The position numbers and the translations under genes were made by a program. A DNA stretch of 64,000 nucleotides from Xanthoparmelia taractica (lineage: Eukaryota > Ascomycota > Lecanoromycetes > Lecanorales > Parmeliaceae): positions 89,588-153,587 of the forward strand of contig JANQBS010000087.1 in assembly GCA_033085395.1 (NCBI GenBank). The letters are read 5' to 3'. The first letter of the stretch is position 1; each line of letters begins with the position of its first letter. A model generated the notes under the pieces. It was given only the letters and a program-made list of their open reading frames with translations, ran no database searches and had not been told where the DNA came from. Positions 42,828 to 56,800 of the stretch are shown here, in pieces.

Positions 42828-45800
42828 AGCTCTAAATTCTATCTCTTGAGATACTATTATTTTAATCTTTTAAATAAACGAATTTCTATACTTCGATTAC
42901 GCTTTTATTAATCTTATTATCGTCGATATTAAGTAATTTATTATCGATATTATTAAGATTAATTTTAGATCTTTAGAGATCGTAAAAGAAATAGCTTTAT
43001 TAGCTCGTAACGCACGTGTAAAAGCTCGTTTTATATCTATTAAGATAATAAACTAATCTACTAGCTAAGTATATAATCGATCGATTTTTAAGGCTGCTTT
43101 AATTAGATTTAAGATTAATATTTAATTATTAAGAAGACTAAGAGAATCTTTATTTATTAGCGATATATCTTATTCTTTATCTCTAAAAAGTCTTATTAGA
43201 AATCTTTCTATTATTAACTCTAATTCTAGAAATTTAATTATTACGAACTTCGTTAAGTTTAATTCGAATTTTATATCGAATTCTACTTTAAATTTAAGTA
43301 TAAATCCTATTTTTAGAGTTACTTTAAACTTTAATATAGTCGGAAATAACGATATTAATTAATAGAATACTAGCTTTTTATAATAGTAATAAACTGCGTT
43401 ATAAGAGCTTCTACGTAGCGTATTTAAATCGCCTAATAAGCGAGGATCGCTAGAATAGAATAATATTAATGCTATAATAGGAACTACATTAGTCAATAAA
43501 TGAAATGCTAATAATATAAGATTCTTTAACCCGATATATAAGAATAAGTTAATAGCTTTCGATACTTCTTTAATAAAGTATACATTAAAAGAGATCTACT
43601 TTCGAAATATATATTTATTTCTAGAGTATACTCGTGATATAGCTAGCATTAAAGATAATAAGCTAATTTATACGAATCTTTAAACTTATTTTAAGAGGCT
43701 CGTATTGAAGTAATAATTAAGTAAGCTTTCTAATAATAATAAGCGTCTTATAAAGCTTAAGAATAGACTAAATAAGTAAAAGAGAATATTAATTAAACGA
43801 TTTAAGATATCTATTAATGTAACGATTAATTTGTTATTAAAGAAAAGATATATCTTAAAAGATGCTATTAGTAAAAGAAAGTCTCGGGAGTATATATAAA
43901 AAATCTTATATGAATATCGGCTTAACTAGTATTAAAAATTAGCTTGATATAATTTATAATAGCTTAAATATTGAGTTAAGACGTAATCTAAGAAGGTTAA
44001 AGAATCGGATTACCTTATATAACTTTCTTGAGAAAATAGATAATCTTAAATATAATTAATAAATCTACGTAAACAGATATAATTCGAGAATATATAGGTT
44101 TTCTTCTTCTTCGGGGAATATCTTTATAGAGTCTTCTTAAAATCGTTCTTCTTAGAATCGTTATTAAAATTAGAGTAATAGTAATAGAGATATTTCTAAT
44201 TAGTATTAATCTCGTATATAATAATAATATTCTTAGCAGTTTCGACCTTAAAGTATAAGTCTTAATAATTAATATTAGCGACCTTACTTGTAATAGTCTT
44301 TTCGCTAAATTAATAATTAATATAAGTAATTAACTTAGTTATTTCCCCGTTAATTTAATAATTAAAATACTTATTCGAATTCGTAGCAAAACGCTTAGCA
44401 AATACCTTATTAGTCTCTGTAAATCGTCGCTTTAAACGCGTTAAATCCGATCTTAAATCGATCTTTATTTAATAGCTAATAATAGTTTTCTTTAAGATTA
44501 ATATTAACTTAAGATTTTTAGCAAAATTAAAGTAATTAAAGATCTTAATTTAATGCTATAAATCGTTTAAAAGTAATTATTTATTAAATATCTATTATCG
44601 ACGAAAATACTAAATTAGAATATAACGAATAAGTCTAAAGTTCGGACTATTAAAAAGAAAATATTAATATCGAGTATTTCTACTTTATAGACGAAGATTA
44701 GTATAAAAATAAGATATATTATACTAATTCTAAATATAATCCTAAGCTTTCTATATAGTTAAATAATAATTAATTTATTAACTTTATGAAGATCGAAATC
44801 TATTGTCGAAACTATTAGGAATCCTTCTTATTTAAAACCAAGTTACATAGATATTTACGTGTTGACTATCCTGGGAAGCACGTCTATATCAACGAAGTAG
44901 TGCTTATAAAGTCTTCTAACTTCGCTGATAAATAACTTGCAAAGTCTTTCGTTAATAAGCAGTTAAAAATTATTAAGTTCACCGCTTTTAATTAGGATTT
45001 GGGAAATAATTTTATTTTCCGAAGTTAAACTTACGCTATAATTGGAATTAATTTCGATTCTGCTAATCAAGAGAATGAAGTTTGTATTAATATCGAATGT
45101 GATGTGAGTTTGATAGATAGATTATAATATTCTTAGTAGTATTCGAAAATAACTATCTTTAAAATAGCAATATTCTTGCGAGTACGTGGGGTTAATGCTT
45201 CTAAGCACGAGACTTCGAAGTATATTACGTAAGATATCTATCTTTCTGAAATTAATAATTAAGGTCGAAAAATACTTATATATCTACGTAGGGAATTATA
45301 TATTATCGATAATTTACGTGTTAAAATACTTATTAAAAATAATATTATTAGGTCTAAAGGGATTATTATTAATATAGTTAATAAGAAAGCAAGGATTAAA
45401 AGTTATAGTATTACGATTAATATTATAGCTCGATCTCGAGGCGAGTTTATTCTAAGAAAGGTCTATATTAAATTATCTGTTTTTGTGCTCCCGTATAGCG
45501 AGATAATTCTATTAACTAAGGAAATTAATTTATTTAATAATCGTAATTTCTTATTCAAGCTAGTAGTATAGACGAATTTAATAATATTCGCTTATTTAAT
45601 TAATTATACGATAATTAGAATTTTAATTCGAAATGAGTCTAATATATCTATTTAAATCCCAAGGAAGTTAAAGCTTAAAAATATTCTCGAAATGAATTAC
45701 GAAAACTGCTTTTAAATTAATATCGAATCTAAATTCGCCTTGATAAAAATAATTATAAATTTAAGTATTAACTTAAGCTTAAATTAATTAACTCTCTTAC

Positions 45801-48800
45801 TAGCTAAAAAAACTAAGCTATTAAATAGAATTATAATTTTCGGGAATACATAGGCTAGAACTATATTAACCGATTTAGTTAACGAATTCCTAGAGATCTA
45901 ATAAGATATAGACTTTATTAAAGTGTTGAAAGAGAAATAAATAAAGCTTTCGCTAAGAGATAACTAGTAAATTAAGATTAGCGAGAAAATTAAGATTTAT
46001 TTCTTAGGTATACAAGATCGAGAAGTAATTAATAAAGTCTTTAATAAGCTATACGAATAGGAAAGACTTAAATAAATTAAAGATTTCACACTCTTCTTCT
46101 ATTCGATATTCGTTATATAAAAAATACTATTTAATAATATCACTAAGGAAAGATTAATAATTAATATTCGAGATTTAAATAACTTATTAATTCGAGATAT
46201 ATATTTAGTGTCTCTTTAGTAAGATATAATTGAGATGCTAACTAAATGTGATTTTATTTTAATAATCGATACTACTTTCTTTTTCTATTAATGACGAGTG
46301 CATTTAAACTATCGCTATATATAGATCGTTATAAATTATAGAGATTAGAAAACCTTTAATATTTCAATTATGGGTTATATAAATTCGATTATATATATTT
46401 AACGCTAAATCGATAAGATCTTACAATATATTCTTAACGTAAAAGTCTACGTTAATGATATAATTATAAGTGTTAGAATATTTTAATAGTACTTGTAAGA
46501 TCTCTATTAGCTATTTAAGCTTTTTATAAAGTTTAATATTATTATTTCTTCTATAAAAGTCTTTTTGAAATATTTAAACGTTAACTTATTAAATAGAAAA
46601 GTTAATTCTTTCGGCTTAATCTTATTAGAAGATAAACTTAAAGCTATCTCGAACTTATAATATTTTAGCACTTTAAAAGAATTCGAATACTACTTGAGAT
46701 TAATCGGCTATCTGCGTTAGTACGTTTATTTTTATATATAATTAATATAATTCTTATAGAAGCTTAAAATATTATTTCTTAAAAAAATATCAAACTTTAA
46801 ACGTTAGAAAAAATAATACTCTTCTAGAATAAGATTATCTATAGCTTTAGAGAAGCAATTAACTTCTTTCCAGCTTCTTCAAGAAGCATTATCTTAGCCT
46901 ACGATTCTAGTATACTTTAATAATACTCGAACATTATGAATTAACTTAAATGTCTTAAAGAAGTTTGGTTTCGAAGCGGTAGTCTTTCATGTCAAGTCAA
47001 ATACTTATGTTAAATCAAATATATATGATAGCAAATAGCCCTCTCGTGTAGAAACGAAGCCTATTCTTTTTTTATTAAGGCTTCTAACTATAATAGAAAG
47101 AAATTACTAGTCTATAGAATTGGAGATTGCTGACCTTGTTTGATGTCTGAAGAAAATAAGACATATAATCGAATCTTTAAAGTATTCTATGAGAATATAG
47201 ATAGATTATTCTATTATTATTAATATTATGAAGCAAAATTCGATTATTTTAATTATATTAATAATGCGAATAAACGTTTATTTAATTCGGGCTACTTAAT
47301 TCTTAAGGTAGTTTAATCTAGTTATCTCTTATAAACCTAATAAAGAATATATTATACCTGATACTCTATTAAGACTTGCAAGTCTAAATAAGAATAATTC
47401 GCTATCTTATTATTATTTGAAGTTGGATACTCTCTACATCGCAAGCTTGATAGAAATAAATACTTTATTTCATGAGAAGTGTATTTAATGCTATCAAGAA
47501 GATGGTTTTTGAAAAAGAATTTCTACATAGCTCGATATCAATAATAGTCTAGCTAGCGAGGACGTAGCATCTTTATCTTTCGTTCGGGGAAAGCATCTTC
47601 TTGCTATTAATGCTAATCTCTATTTTTCGTCTCGATCGGAATCGAAAGGAAATTAGTAGTAAGAATAATTAGAGTAGCAAACTTAAGAATAGCAAAAAGA
47701 TCTTTAGCGAGATCTTATCTTTTATGTTAATAGAACTACTAATTAATAACAACTTTATATTCCCTTCTTGCTAATAAAAGATATTCTTACTTTGATATAT
47801 AAGAAAGAATATTCTAACTTCTAGAGATACTACGAGATTATTATATTATTCTAATATATTTATGAAATTACAAAGCACTTGCGAGACTTTATTTGATATT
47901 ATCTAAAGTATTTAGTGCTATAGATAAGGAGGCACGTATCTTACGATAGTTTATAGCTAATCTCATCTTCGCCCGTGCCTTTTTATACTCTAATTATTAA
48001 CTTTATTCTAATATTATCTCTATTAAATTATAAATTAGATTAGATTATATTTATTATTTGTAAGTTTATAAAAGTTATTTAACTAATCTCTAATAAGTTA
48101 ACTTAAAAAGTATCTAATTAAGTAAAAGTATTATTAAATCGACTTAATATTATTAATTAAGGAATCTTAAAGGCTATTATTAGCGATCGAGATAAGAAAT
48201 TTCTTTCGAAGCTCTGAGAATCGCTCTTTAAACTATTGAAGATTTCTTTACTTTATTTAATAGTCTATTATTCGTAGATTAATAATACGAGCGAACGCAC
48301 TTATTAAATCGCTAAGATAGCTTTAAGATACTTCGTGTATACCCTTAATAGATCTTCTTTATAATCGAAAGTGCTATTACGAATATAGACTTTCTTGAAT
48401 AACTTCGTCTCTTCTAAGAGTAATATTATATCGAGCGAAGTAGTCTATAATCTTACTTTAAATAGGCCTTTGAATTTACTTCGATTATTAGCTAAAATCG
48501 ATTATATCTCTGCACGAATTACGACTAAAGATATAATCGATTTTATCTAAATGTCTAATAAATTTTATTACGATAGAAAGCATTAATTAATATTTCTTAG
48601 AGTGAGAGAATAAGCGCTTCTTCGTCTATATAAAGATTATAAGATTCTATCTATTCTTGATATTATTAATAAGCTATTACAATAATATATTAATTCTTTT
48701 TAGTTGGTGAATAGGGTAGATAGACTCGACTATAGACTTATTGTTTCAATAGAATAGAGAGTTTATTCTATTTTTACAATAGCATAATTAAAGCCTTATT

Positions 48801-49468
48801 CTACGCTATAAAACGATTCTTTTCAACGCTCTCGATTCTAATATATCTCGTCTATTTCTATAAATAATAATAATATAATTAACTTAGAAATCGAACGACT
48901 TCTTAATAAACGAATTATTAAGAAAGAACGTAATTTAGCTATAGAATATCTAATGAGATGAAAAGAATATGATTTTAAATATAATCAGTGATATAATATC
49001 AAGGATCTTAATAATGCTTCTAAGTTAATGAAGGAATATAAGGAGGAAGCAGCTAGAATTCGAGCTATTACATTTATATCTTCATCTCTCTAGCTAATCT
49101 TGCTCGCAAAAAGGAGAGATCGTTCGAGAAAGTATAATATCGCTACTTTATTATAACGCTTATATTATATCTACTTACTATTCTTATATCTAGACGTTTA
49201 ACGAGTATTATCGATTAAGAAATAATTTTCCTCTACTTAATAACGAAGAATTAATTGCATTATAATTATTATTATTATTGTTTGACTACTAATTAATATT
49301 CTAATCACATAATTTAACCGTTAAAAAGATCTTACTATTACTAACTTCCCGTTAATTTTATTATACTATTATTAACGAATTTACTTAGTTAATAAAGGTT
49401 TTTCTATATACTTTAGTATATATATAGTTAGCGAGATCGCTCGCTTTTTCTTCTATTTCGATGAATGC

Positions 49469-49628
49469 TATCACGAAATCGCACTTGTCAAGCCAATCAA
49501 GATCGACTAAGGCAAGTGCTTAACTAAGGGAAAGTGCTTGGTAGGCCGACTTGGATAGAATTTTCCAACTTAGAATAATCAAGAATTACACACTCACTTG
49601 ACTAACCATACACCCCTTTGCTGTTATA
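49469..49628 (+). repeat. 3' LTR of Gypsy-1
   Basis: 160 bp, starting TATCACGAAATCGCACTTG and ending TGCTGTTATA. It keeps many CA/TG steps (CACTTGTCAAGCCAATCAAG), unlike the internal sequence, so it was little affected by RIP. Confidence 0.9.
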
Positions 49629-49633
49629 AACGG

Positions 49634-51480
49634 CTTTAGTGAAATCTCTCTTCTTCGTGTTATTCTAAAGAGATTATAACTTTATTAATTAAAAGAATAT
49701 ATTCTCTCAAATTGAGAAGTAGCTTTAAATATATTATCGCGTTTTATTATATAAATTAAGAGGAATTAAGTATACTTTCTTTCTTATAGATTCTTATAGA
49801 TATTAATACAAGTATTAGGAAATCTTAGATCGCTATCGAGTACGCTTATCGATTTTAGTAGACTCGAGCGTAGAGTTACGTTTTCTAAGTGTATATAGTT
49901 AGTTATAATATATTTCTATAGATCTATTATAATATTATACGAAGTTTAAAACTTTCTACGTATAACGAGTTAAAGATTAATTCGTGTGAATTAATCTTTA
50001 AATAATTTAACGATAAAGATTATAATTAATTTATAATTTTGAATAATATCGATAATGTAGAGCTCTTTTTACCTTTGGTCGAATCGGATTTATTATCTAC
50101 TACTATTACGCTGCTACGCAAATCTAGAAAGCTTTAAACGACTATCTTTCAAGTATCTTAAATTCTTAAATATTATTACTCGTTATAATAAGTAGTAGAT
50201 TTATTAATTAGAATCTTATCTATAAAGAATTATATATAAAGATATCGCTACTTTTAGATTAAGAAGCGAAAGTATTATTACGATTAAAATTAAAAGAATC
50301 TACGAGCTCTTTTAATGTATCTAGTATAGAAAAATTATTAATTATTCTAAGATCTATTTCGCTAGCTATTACGTAGGTTATTATTTTTATTAATCGTAAT
50401 CGAATAACGATATAAAGCTATCTCGTAGTTCTTGAAAAAGATAAATAGAATATAATGAATTATCTAAGTTAGGAGCTTTATGATTATCGAAGATCACGTG
50501 ATTTTTCTAATTTCGTCTTTCGAATATAAAAGCTATTCTTTAATTAGATTCTAACGTAGAAATCTTAAATAATAAAGCTATTATTATTTATAGCGATACT
50601 CGATTTATAGCGAATCTTAGAGAAGCTATTATAACGATTAGTTAAGAGAGACGTAGACTTTAGAATAGCTATTAATACGCTTAACGAATTCGCTTTAATT
50701 AGTTAAGAGATTGAGAGATAGACGTACGCGATTTATTCACTCGTATAAATATTAGTGTATTACTAGCTAGAGTAGAGAAGTAAGAAAGCGAATTACGTCG
50801 AATAGGCTTTGTAGCTTATAACGAAGAAGTTTTCGAATAATAAGTATAAGTATAAAGAGACGTGTGAATCGATATTAATGTATACTTAAGTAATAGTATA
50901 CTATAAATACATATTAAAAAATAATATAAGATATCGTGTAGCTCTTTTATATAGCGTCGAATAATTTAATTAAGAATAAGAGAGATATAACTCTATATAT
51001 AGAGTAGTCTCGAAATTATATAATATCTATTAAGAACGAGTAGAGAATATCGCTATTATTATATTAAGTAGCTTGAGTTTACTTGCATTAATAATTTAGT
51101 ATTAGAGAAAGTATAAGACCTTCGAGAAGATAAATCGACGGGCGCTAAAAGGGAGAGAGAAGATACTAAGAGTTAAGTATTTAAATATATTATTAATAAC
51201 GATATTATGATACGTCTATTCTCTATCTTAGAGCTTTAGCTAGGCTTTCGAAGACGTTAAATTCGACTTATCCTACGATACGAAGCTACTTCTATTACTA
51301 TTCGTCTATAATTCTTAAAATATAAGGTTATAATAAAGAAGTCTAATATTTCGAGCTAGACTCTAATTTCCGATTCTATTCATAGACTAACTAGATCTTT
51401 AAATACTTGCTTTTAGAGTATAAAGATATTAATATTTTAATAATAATCTTACGTGTAGCTACTAGCGAAAGAAATATAAG
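49634..51480. other. Unassigned RIP-mutated sequence
   Basis: With 41893-42008 this was one continuous stretch before Gypsy-1 inserted. It is AT-rich with few CA/TG and no readable domain on either strand. It is probably an older, heavily mutated transposon. Confidence 0.5.
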
Positions 51481-51482
51481 TA

Positions 51483-51753
51483 CGGGTCGGAAAGGTATGG
51501 TATATTTAATGGTATGGGACTAGTTTTTCAAATATTATATCAAAAGATATAGAATATTCCATACTCCCATTCGGTTTTTAATAAATATATTATATAATAT
51601 TTTTTATATTCTAAAAATACGTAAAAAGCTTAAGCGAACGCTTATGTAATTATAAAATTCTATAAAGATATTAAAAAGATATAATTTTTTAAAAAAAGTT
51701 GAAAAAAAGTTAAAAACGACTATGTTTAATAGATACCACACCTTTTCGACCCG
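51483..51753. mobile_element. MITE copy 2 (271 bp, TA target site)
   Basis: Same ends as copy 1 with single changes (GGTATGG for GGTGTGG on the left; CCTTTTCG for CCTTTCCG on the right). TA lies at 51481-51482 and 51754-51755. Differences from copy 1 are mostly transitions. Confidence 0.9.
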
Positions 51754-51760
51754 TAAATGT

Positions 51761-51872
51761 GCTATTGTCGCTATTGTCCCATTATAATACGCTATTGTCG
51801 CTATTATCCCATTGTAATACGCTATTATCGCTATTGTAATATACTATTATCGCTATTATTCTATTATAATAC
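51761..51872. repeat. 30-bp tandem repeat beside MITE copy 2
   Basis: The unit GCTATTGTCGCTATTGTCCC plus ATTATAATAC-like tail occurs about four times, the later copies shortened or mutated. It begins a few bases after the MITE target TA. Confidence 0.8.
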
Positions 51873-51885
51873 GTTATTATTTTAT

Positions 51886-53299
51886 TGTTATAATAGCGCG
51901 AAAATCACGCTAATAAGATATAAAAACGATTTTTTAACCCTAAGGTTTTTAAAAAACCTTACTTACTTTCTTTTCTAATTACAAAAACAACACTAATAAT
52001 AATATTAATAGTAAGTGCTAGGCTTTCCTTATTATCTATTATCTAGTCTTTTATTATTTCTAGCGTAGTATTACGATAGCGAGCTATATATTATCGCAAT
52101 AGCGAAGCGTATATATTAATTAAGATAATAATTAAGTGAGATTAAAAGTCGCTTAATTAAATTAACTTTATTTATAATAAGTACCTTAAGAAATACTTTA
52201 CTCTGCTTTAAAAGCTCTTCGCGATACTTTCTAGCTATATATAAGAGCTTATTAAATATATATAATTAATTATAAAAAAGAGGGCGATCTTCATAAAAAG
52301 TATATTAATTATATTAATAGTATTCGCTTTCTTAACTTCTCGTCGTCGCGATCTCAACGAGCGCTTTATTAGATTATCTAATAAATTAATATATAATAAT
52401 ATAAGATTCTTAACTAATATAAGATATAGCTATCTCTTTTTATCTCTACTTCTACTCTTACGCTTACTCTCGCTTCTACTTCTATTCTCGCTTCTACTTT
52501 TACTTATAAGTATTCGAGATCGCTCTAAAGAGATACTTAGTTAACGAGAAAAGTAGCTATACTCGTTCTTATCTTTTTATTAGATATATATTAACTACGA
52601 GAAAAAGAATAATATTTTACTAAAGGGTTTCGCTAACGTATACGAAGTTATCTATCTTCGTTATATTCGCGCTCTTACGCGTAATTAGATCGCGATATAT
52701 CTTACGTCTTCTACTAGCTCTCGCTAGCGCAAGTATAGTCGCTACTCTCGCGACGGGCACGTCTGCGTATTAGATCTTCTATCTTCTTATTATTAGACTA
52801 CGGTGTTTATAACTACGATTACGTTTCTATTTATTCGCTCTCGCCTCGCTACGTGAAAGAGTAAGATAATCTTAACTTATAGATTTAAGAATTTAACTAA
52901 TAGAAGTAAACGCCTTACGCGCTTATAACGCTATCGCTATTTCTTCTCTCTCTATCGCTATTCTCTCTCATCTATCGACGATTATTTTTAATAAAAATAT
53001 TTACTTTTTATCTTAAAAGAACGTTTTAATTAATATTAAATAGTACTATAATTAAGTTTAAGTGCGATTCTTATAATTATCGTTTTTTTTTTTATATAAA
53101 GCGCTTCGGCGCGTTAGATTATAATATATATATTAGTCTTCGAGTTAAGAATAGCTATATATATATAATCTACGAGTTAAAATAAATTATTTACGAGCCC
53201 TCTATTATTACTATTATCTTTTCTTTTATAATCTTTCTCGCTTCTTAACTTTCTATAATAATTATATTTTCTACTTTATTTTAGATACTAGCTTATATA
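51886..53299. other. RIP-mutated sequence, probably the 3' end of Gypsy-3
   Basis: AT-rich, with a CTTCTACT/CTCGCTT-type low-complexity stretch (52440-52510) and a locally GC-richer part (about 52660-52970). It lies just downstream (minus direction) of the Gypsy-3 chromodomain, so it may include the 3' LTR, but I find no matching LTR because the 5' copy is outside the window. Confidence 0.45.
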
Positions 53300-53677
53300 A
53301 CTTCTTTATTTACTTGAAGTTCTTAATTATATTCTTAACGTTTTCGAGATATTCTATTAATTTCTACGAAGCTTTATAAGATAAGAAGTCTTTTTAATTA
53401 ATAAGATACTTAGTTTCGCTCTTACGAACTCTTTTATCTAATACTCTTTTAATCTTTTACTTCTCTTCTTTATTAATTAAGACTATTTATAACTTTAAAT
53501 TATTATCTCGCGAATATTATAATTTTAGTAACGATATATAAAATATGAAATAAATTCTTTTATATTTAATAGAAAGATTTAGCTTATAAATCTACGTATC
53601 TATTTTCTCAAGCACTTCGAAAGATTTAAGTTATCTATAATTAAGTTTCTTTTTTAATCGCGAGATACGTATATTTA
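53300..53677 (-). mobile_element. Gypsy-3, C-terminal part (chromodomain end of pol)
   Basis: On the minus strand I read NIRISRLKKKLNYR, then SFEVLEKIDT, KYKRIYFIFYISLLKLYYS and a chromodomain (KIKRVLDKRVRKSETKYLIN, SYKAS*KLIEYLENVKNI). This is the end of a Ty3/Gypsy integrase plus chromodomain. Its upstream half is on the far side of Gypsy-2 (60574 onward), in the same orientation, so Gypsy-2 split it. Confidence 0.8.
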
Positions 53678-53819
53678 AGATTGATGATTGAAAGTTATTG
53701 AATTCTAAGGGCCGTAGTGACGGAGATCTGCTGGGGAAACTAATACAAATTTGATCTAGTCTATCCGATCCTTCCCCGATCTTCTCGAAATATCTTTGAT
53801 ATATAGAAATATCGTGACA
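53678..53819 (-). repeat. 3' LTR of Gypsy-2
   Basis: 142 bp. It shares GATCTGCTGGGGAAACTAAT and the downstream block with the right-hand copy and keeps CA/TG steps. An open frame (53631-53828, minus) spans it into Gypsy-3 but is a chimera of LTR and pol. Confidence 0.88.
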
Positions 53820-56800
53820 ATATCCCACAACAATAAAGAAAAAATAAGCGATCTCGCTTACTTAGATATTGCTGAAAGCATATAGTGTAGAAGTAATTAG
53901 AATATTACAATAATAGCAACACAAATATTATAATTATTAACTAATATCTCTCTTTAATAATTATATAAACGCTATCGAGTAGAGGAAAGTAATTCTCGAT
54001 TAATAATACTCGTTAAGTCGTTAAGATATAGTAATAAGATAAATAAATATAAAGTAGTATTAGATAATATTAGCAGTAGCAATTGTATTCTTATATTGCT
54101 ATATCAAGTCTTCGGAGTTAATAAGATCTTTAACGTTATATCACTAATTATATTTAGGCCCGTATTCCAATCATCTAATAAGATACTACGTAATATATCC
54201 TCTATCTTTTCGAATAACTCGCTTATTAAGAATTCGCTCTACTTTTCAGAACTAATACTTATTAATATTCTCTTTTATATACACACTATCTAACTAATTA
54301 GAGATAGAACGATTATACGAGTTAGAGTTAGAAGTAGGGATAGGCTTTAATTAAGCAATACTAAAAACCGAATATATATTTCAATGCCCTGGGATAGCTA
54401 ATTTATATACTTATTTATCGATTTTCTATAGTATTTCGAAAGAATCGATATATTGCTGAGATAGCTTAATAGTAATGATAGTAGTAATAGAGATAAAATA
54501 GTCTTTATGCAGTCGTAAATAAGCTTAATCGCTCTACTTGAGAAATATTAATTAATACTTTCTATTATAATAGTGATTTTAATTTACCTAAGTAAATAAG
54601 ATAATATTAGCTATCTAAATACGAGTAACGATAAACTATAGTAGAGATATAGTAACTTCTCTAAGCAAATCAAGTAGCCTATTAAATTAAAATTCGTAAG
54701 CTAATTCGTTGGGAGTTTTATTATTAATCGTAGTTGAGATCGAGTTATTAAGTAGAGCTTGTATTCGTGAGAGAACTAACGGTCAGAGAGCGGGATTCTA
54801 TATAATATATAGATAGAATCGTAGTACTATCTCCGCTATTTAATTAGTTCTCTCGCTATTTTTATTCGTCTAAGAATAATAAATAATCGAATAAAGTAAG
54901 TTCACTTCGAGCTTCTTGAAGAGCTTCAATTAAAGCTTAGAAAGGAACTTTTTATCACGATTCGTGAGCAAAACCCTTAAGATTCCCCAGTTTATAATAT
55001 TAAGTCTATTAAGCAATGCAGCAGTCTATTAAATAATAGAATAGTTCTTTTTATTAGACACGAAAGTCACTTTCTTTATAAATTTATCTATTATAGAAAA
55101 AATAATATTAAACTTTTTACCTAATTTTAAGAGTATTAAAATAAAATTTAATATAAGTATATAAAACGATATTAACGAAGACTCGATTAATTATAGAGAG
55201 TTATAAGAGCGATACCGACGTGTTTAAAGAATAAGACATTTAAGATAGAATCTAACGTACTATCGGAGATACTTAATCAACTTATAAATATATTATATAT
55301 TCGAAATCCTCTTATAAGACCTCTTAAATCTCAAATAACTATTTTTATAAGCTATTTTAAGAATAGTTTAAATTATGCTTTAAGATATATTAAGACGCTA
55401 TACGCCGATAAACTTGCTCACATAAAAGAAGAGATTTTAATATTTCTATATAGTGTTTATATATCTATCACGAACGAAAGAAAGATCAATAACGTCCTCG
55501 TTGATATTTTTATTCTTAGCTATTAAGATAGAGATTTTAATATAGAATAGATTTTTCTTATAGTCGTCTTCGAGGCCTTTAAGAAAAATAGAACTTATCT
55601 CTATAAGTGCAGTAGTAAAGAGAATATTTAGCTTATTATACTTATTAGAAAGAGGTGTAATATTATTGACACTTGCAAGTCTTAAAAGTGCATCGGGGAC
55701 GATATAATCTTTTCCGAGCTTATACTAAACATCGAGATAAAATTATCTAAAGAATTAAAAAGCTCTAATAAAACGAACGTTTATTCTTATAATGAAATTT
55801 ATTGAGGTAATTGATAATTATCTTATAATATCTAGGATAATAGAATAATCTATTTAAATAATAGTAGTATACTTTAAAGAGTCTATTAGATGCCTTATTT
55901 TCTTAAGCACTCAAATAAAGTCTACTACTTCTAGCTCTATTAATTAGTAGTTCTTCTTAGCTTAAGTTAGGCCTCGAGAAAAAAATATAATTATTTGAAT
56001 TATAGTGCGAGAAGATTATTTCGAGTTAGAATTGACTTCTTCGTTATCATAAAAGACTTATACTTCAAAATCGAACTCTTTTAAAATATTTAAGTTCACT
56101 TAAATTAATCTACTAAGATCGTAATAAATAAGCATAGAAGATTAAGATAATACTACTTATAAGCTATCGAAACTAGTCTTCTCCGTCTTACTTAATAAAG
56201 ATAATTTAAAGCGAGAAGAATATATACGACGAAAATTATCTTTTAACGAAGCTTTCTTTAAAAGCCTTATCTTAAGATTCTATAAAGATACTATAAGCTA
56301 TATATAATAATAAACTAAGCTACGAAGATAGTCTATTAGACCAAGGTAATGCTCTAAATCTTTAAGAATTACGAGATAGTTTAGCTTGATAATTACTTTA
56401 AGTTTATTATCTGCAGTAGTTATTCTTAAAGAATTAATATATCGATCAAGTAAATTAATATTTAAGTATCTTAGAAAGGTTTTCTTAGAGGCGATTAAGA
56501 TATTATATTTAATTAGAAGCTAAAAAAGCTTTCTTAAGTAATAGATATGCTTAGAGAAACTTCTAGAATCAACGATAATATTATTAATGTAGGCTTATGC
56601 GAAGTCCTTAAGAGCTCTCAGAATATAATTAATTCTTCTTTATATATAGACAATTAAGTTTATATAGCTTATAATTAAAACGTTGAATATTTCTTACTCT
56701 CGATGCGTGATTACCATAAGTATATATCGAAAGTTAGGATATACGAGCTATTAATAGAAGAAAGAAATTATATCTAGCACTATTAGATAAGTGCAATTAA

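Larger units (their letters stand above)
42014..49628 (+). mobile_element. Gypsy-1: full-length chromovirus LTR retrotransposon
   Basis: Two 160-bp LTRs (42014-42173 and 49469-49628) in direct orientation are bounded by an identical 5-bp target duplication, AACGG (42009-42013 and 49629-49633). A stretch just inside the left LTR (TATGGTAGCAACGCTC) could be a primer-binding site. On the plus strand, with many stops, I read a protease remnant (EVCINIECDVSLIDR, about 45080), reverse transcriptase (INIRDLNNLLIRDIYLVSL, about 46160, and the YVDD box altered to YVND at about 46448), integrase core (IISDRDKKFLSK, about 48175) and a C-terminal chromodomain (LEIERLLNKRIIKKERNLA, about 48880-49050). Protease aspartate and Tyr-Val-Asp-Asp changes show it is dead. 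The order PR-RT-INT-chromodomain fits Ty3/Gypsy chromoviruses. Gag cannot be read. Confidence 0.92.

Noticed and set aside
45186..45377. Short frames in the AT-rich block (also 51757, 54096, 58332 and 59806)
   Set aside because: Chance openings or fragments of RIP-mutated retrotransposon domains; Leu/Ile/Tyr-rich.
53631..53828. 65-aa minus-strand open frame MGYCHDISIYQRYF...
   Set aside because: Chimera of the Gypsy-2 LTR and Gypsy-3 pol; not a gene.
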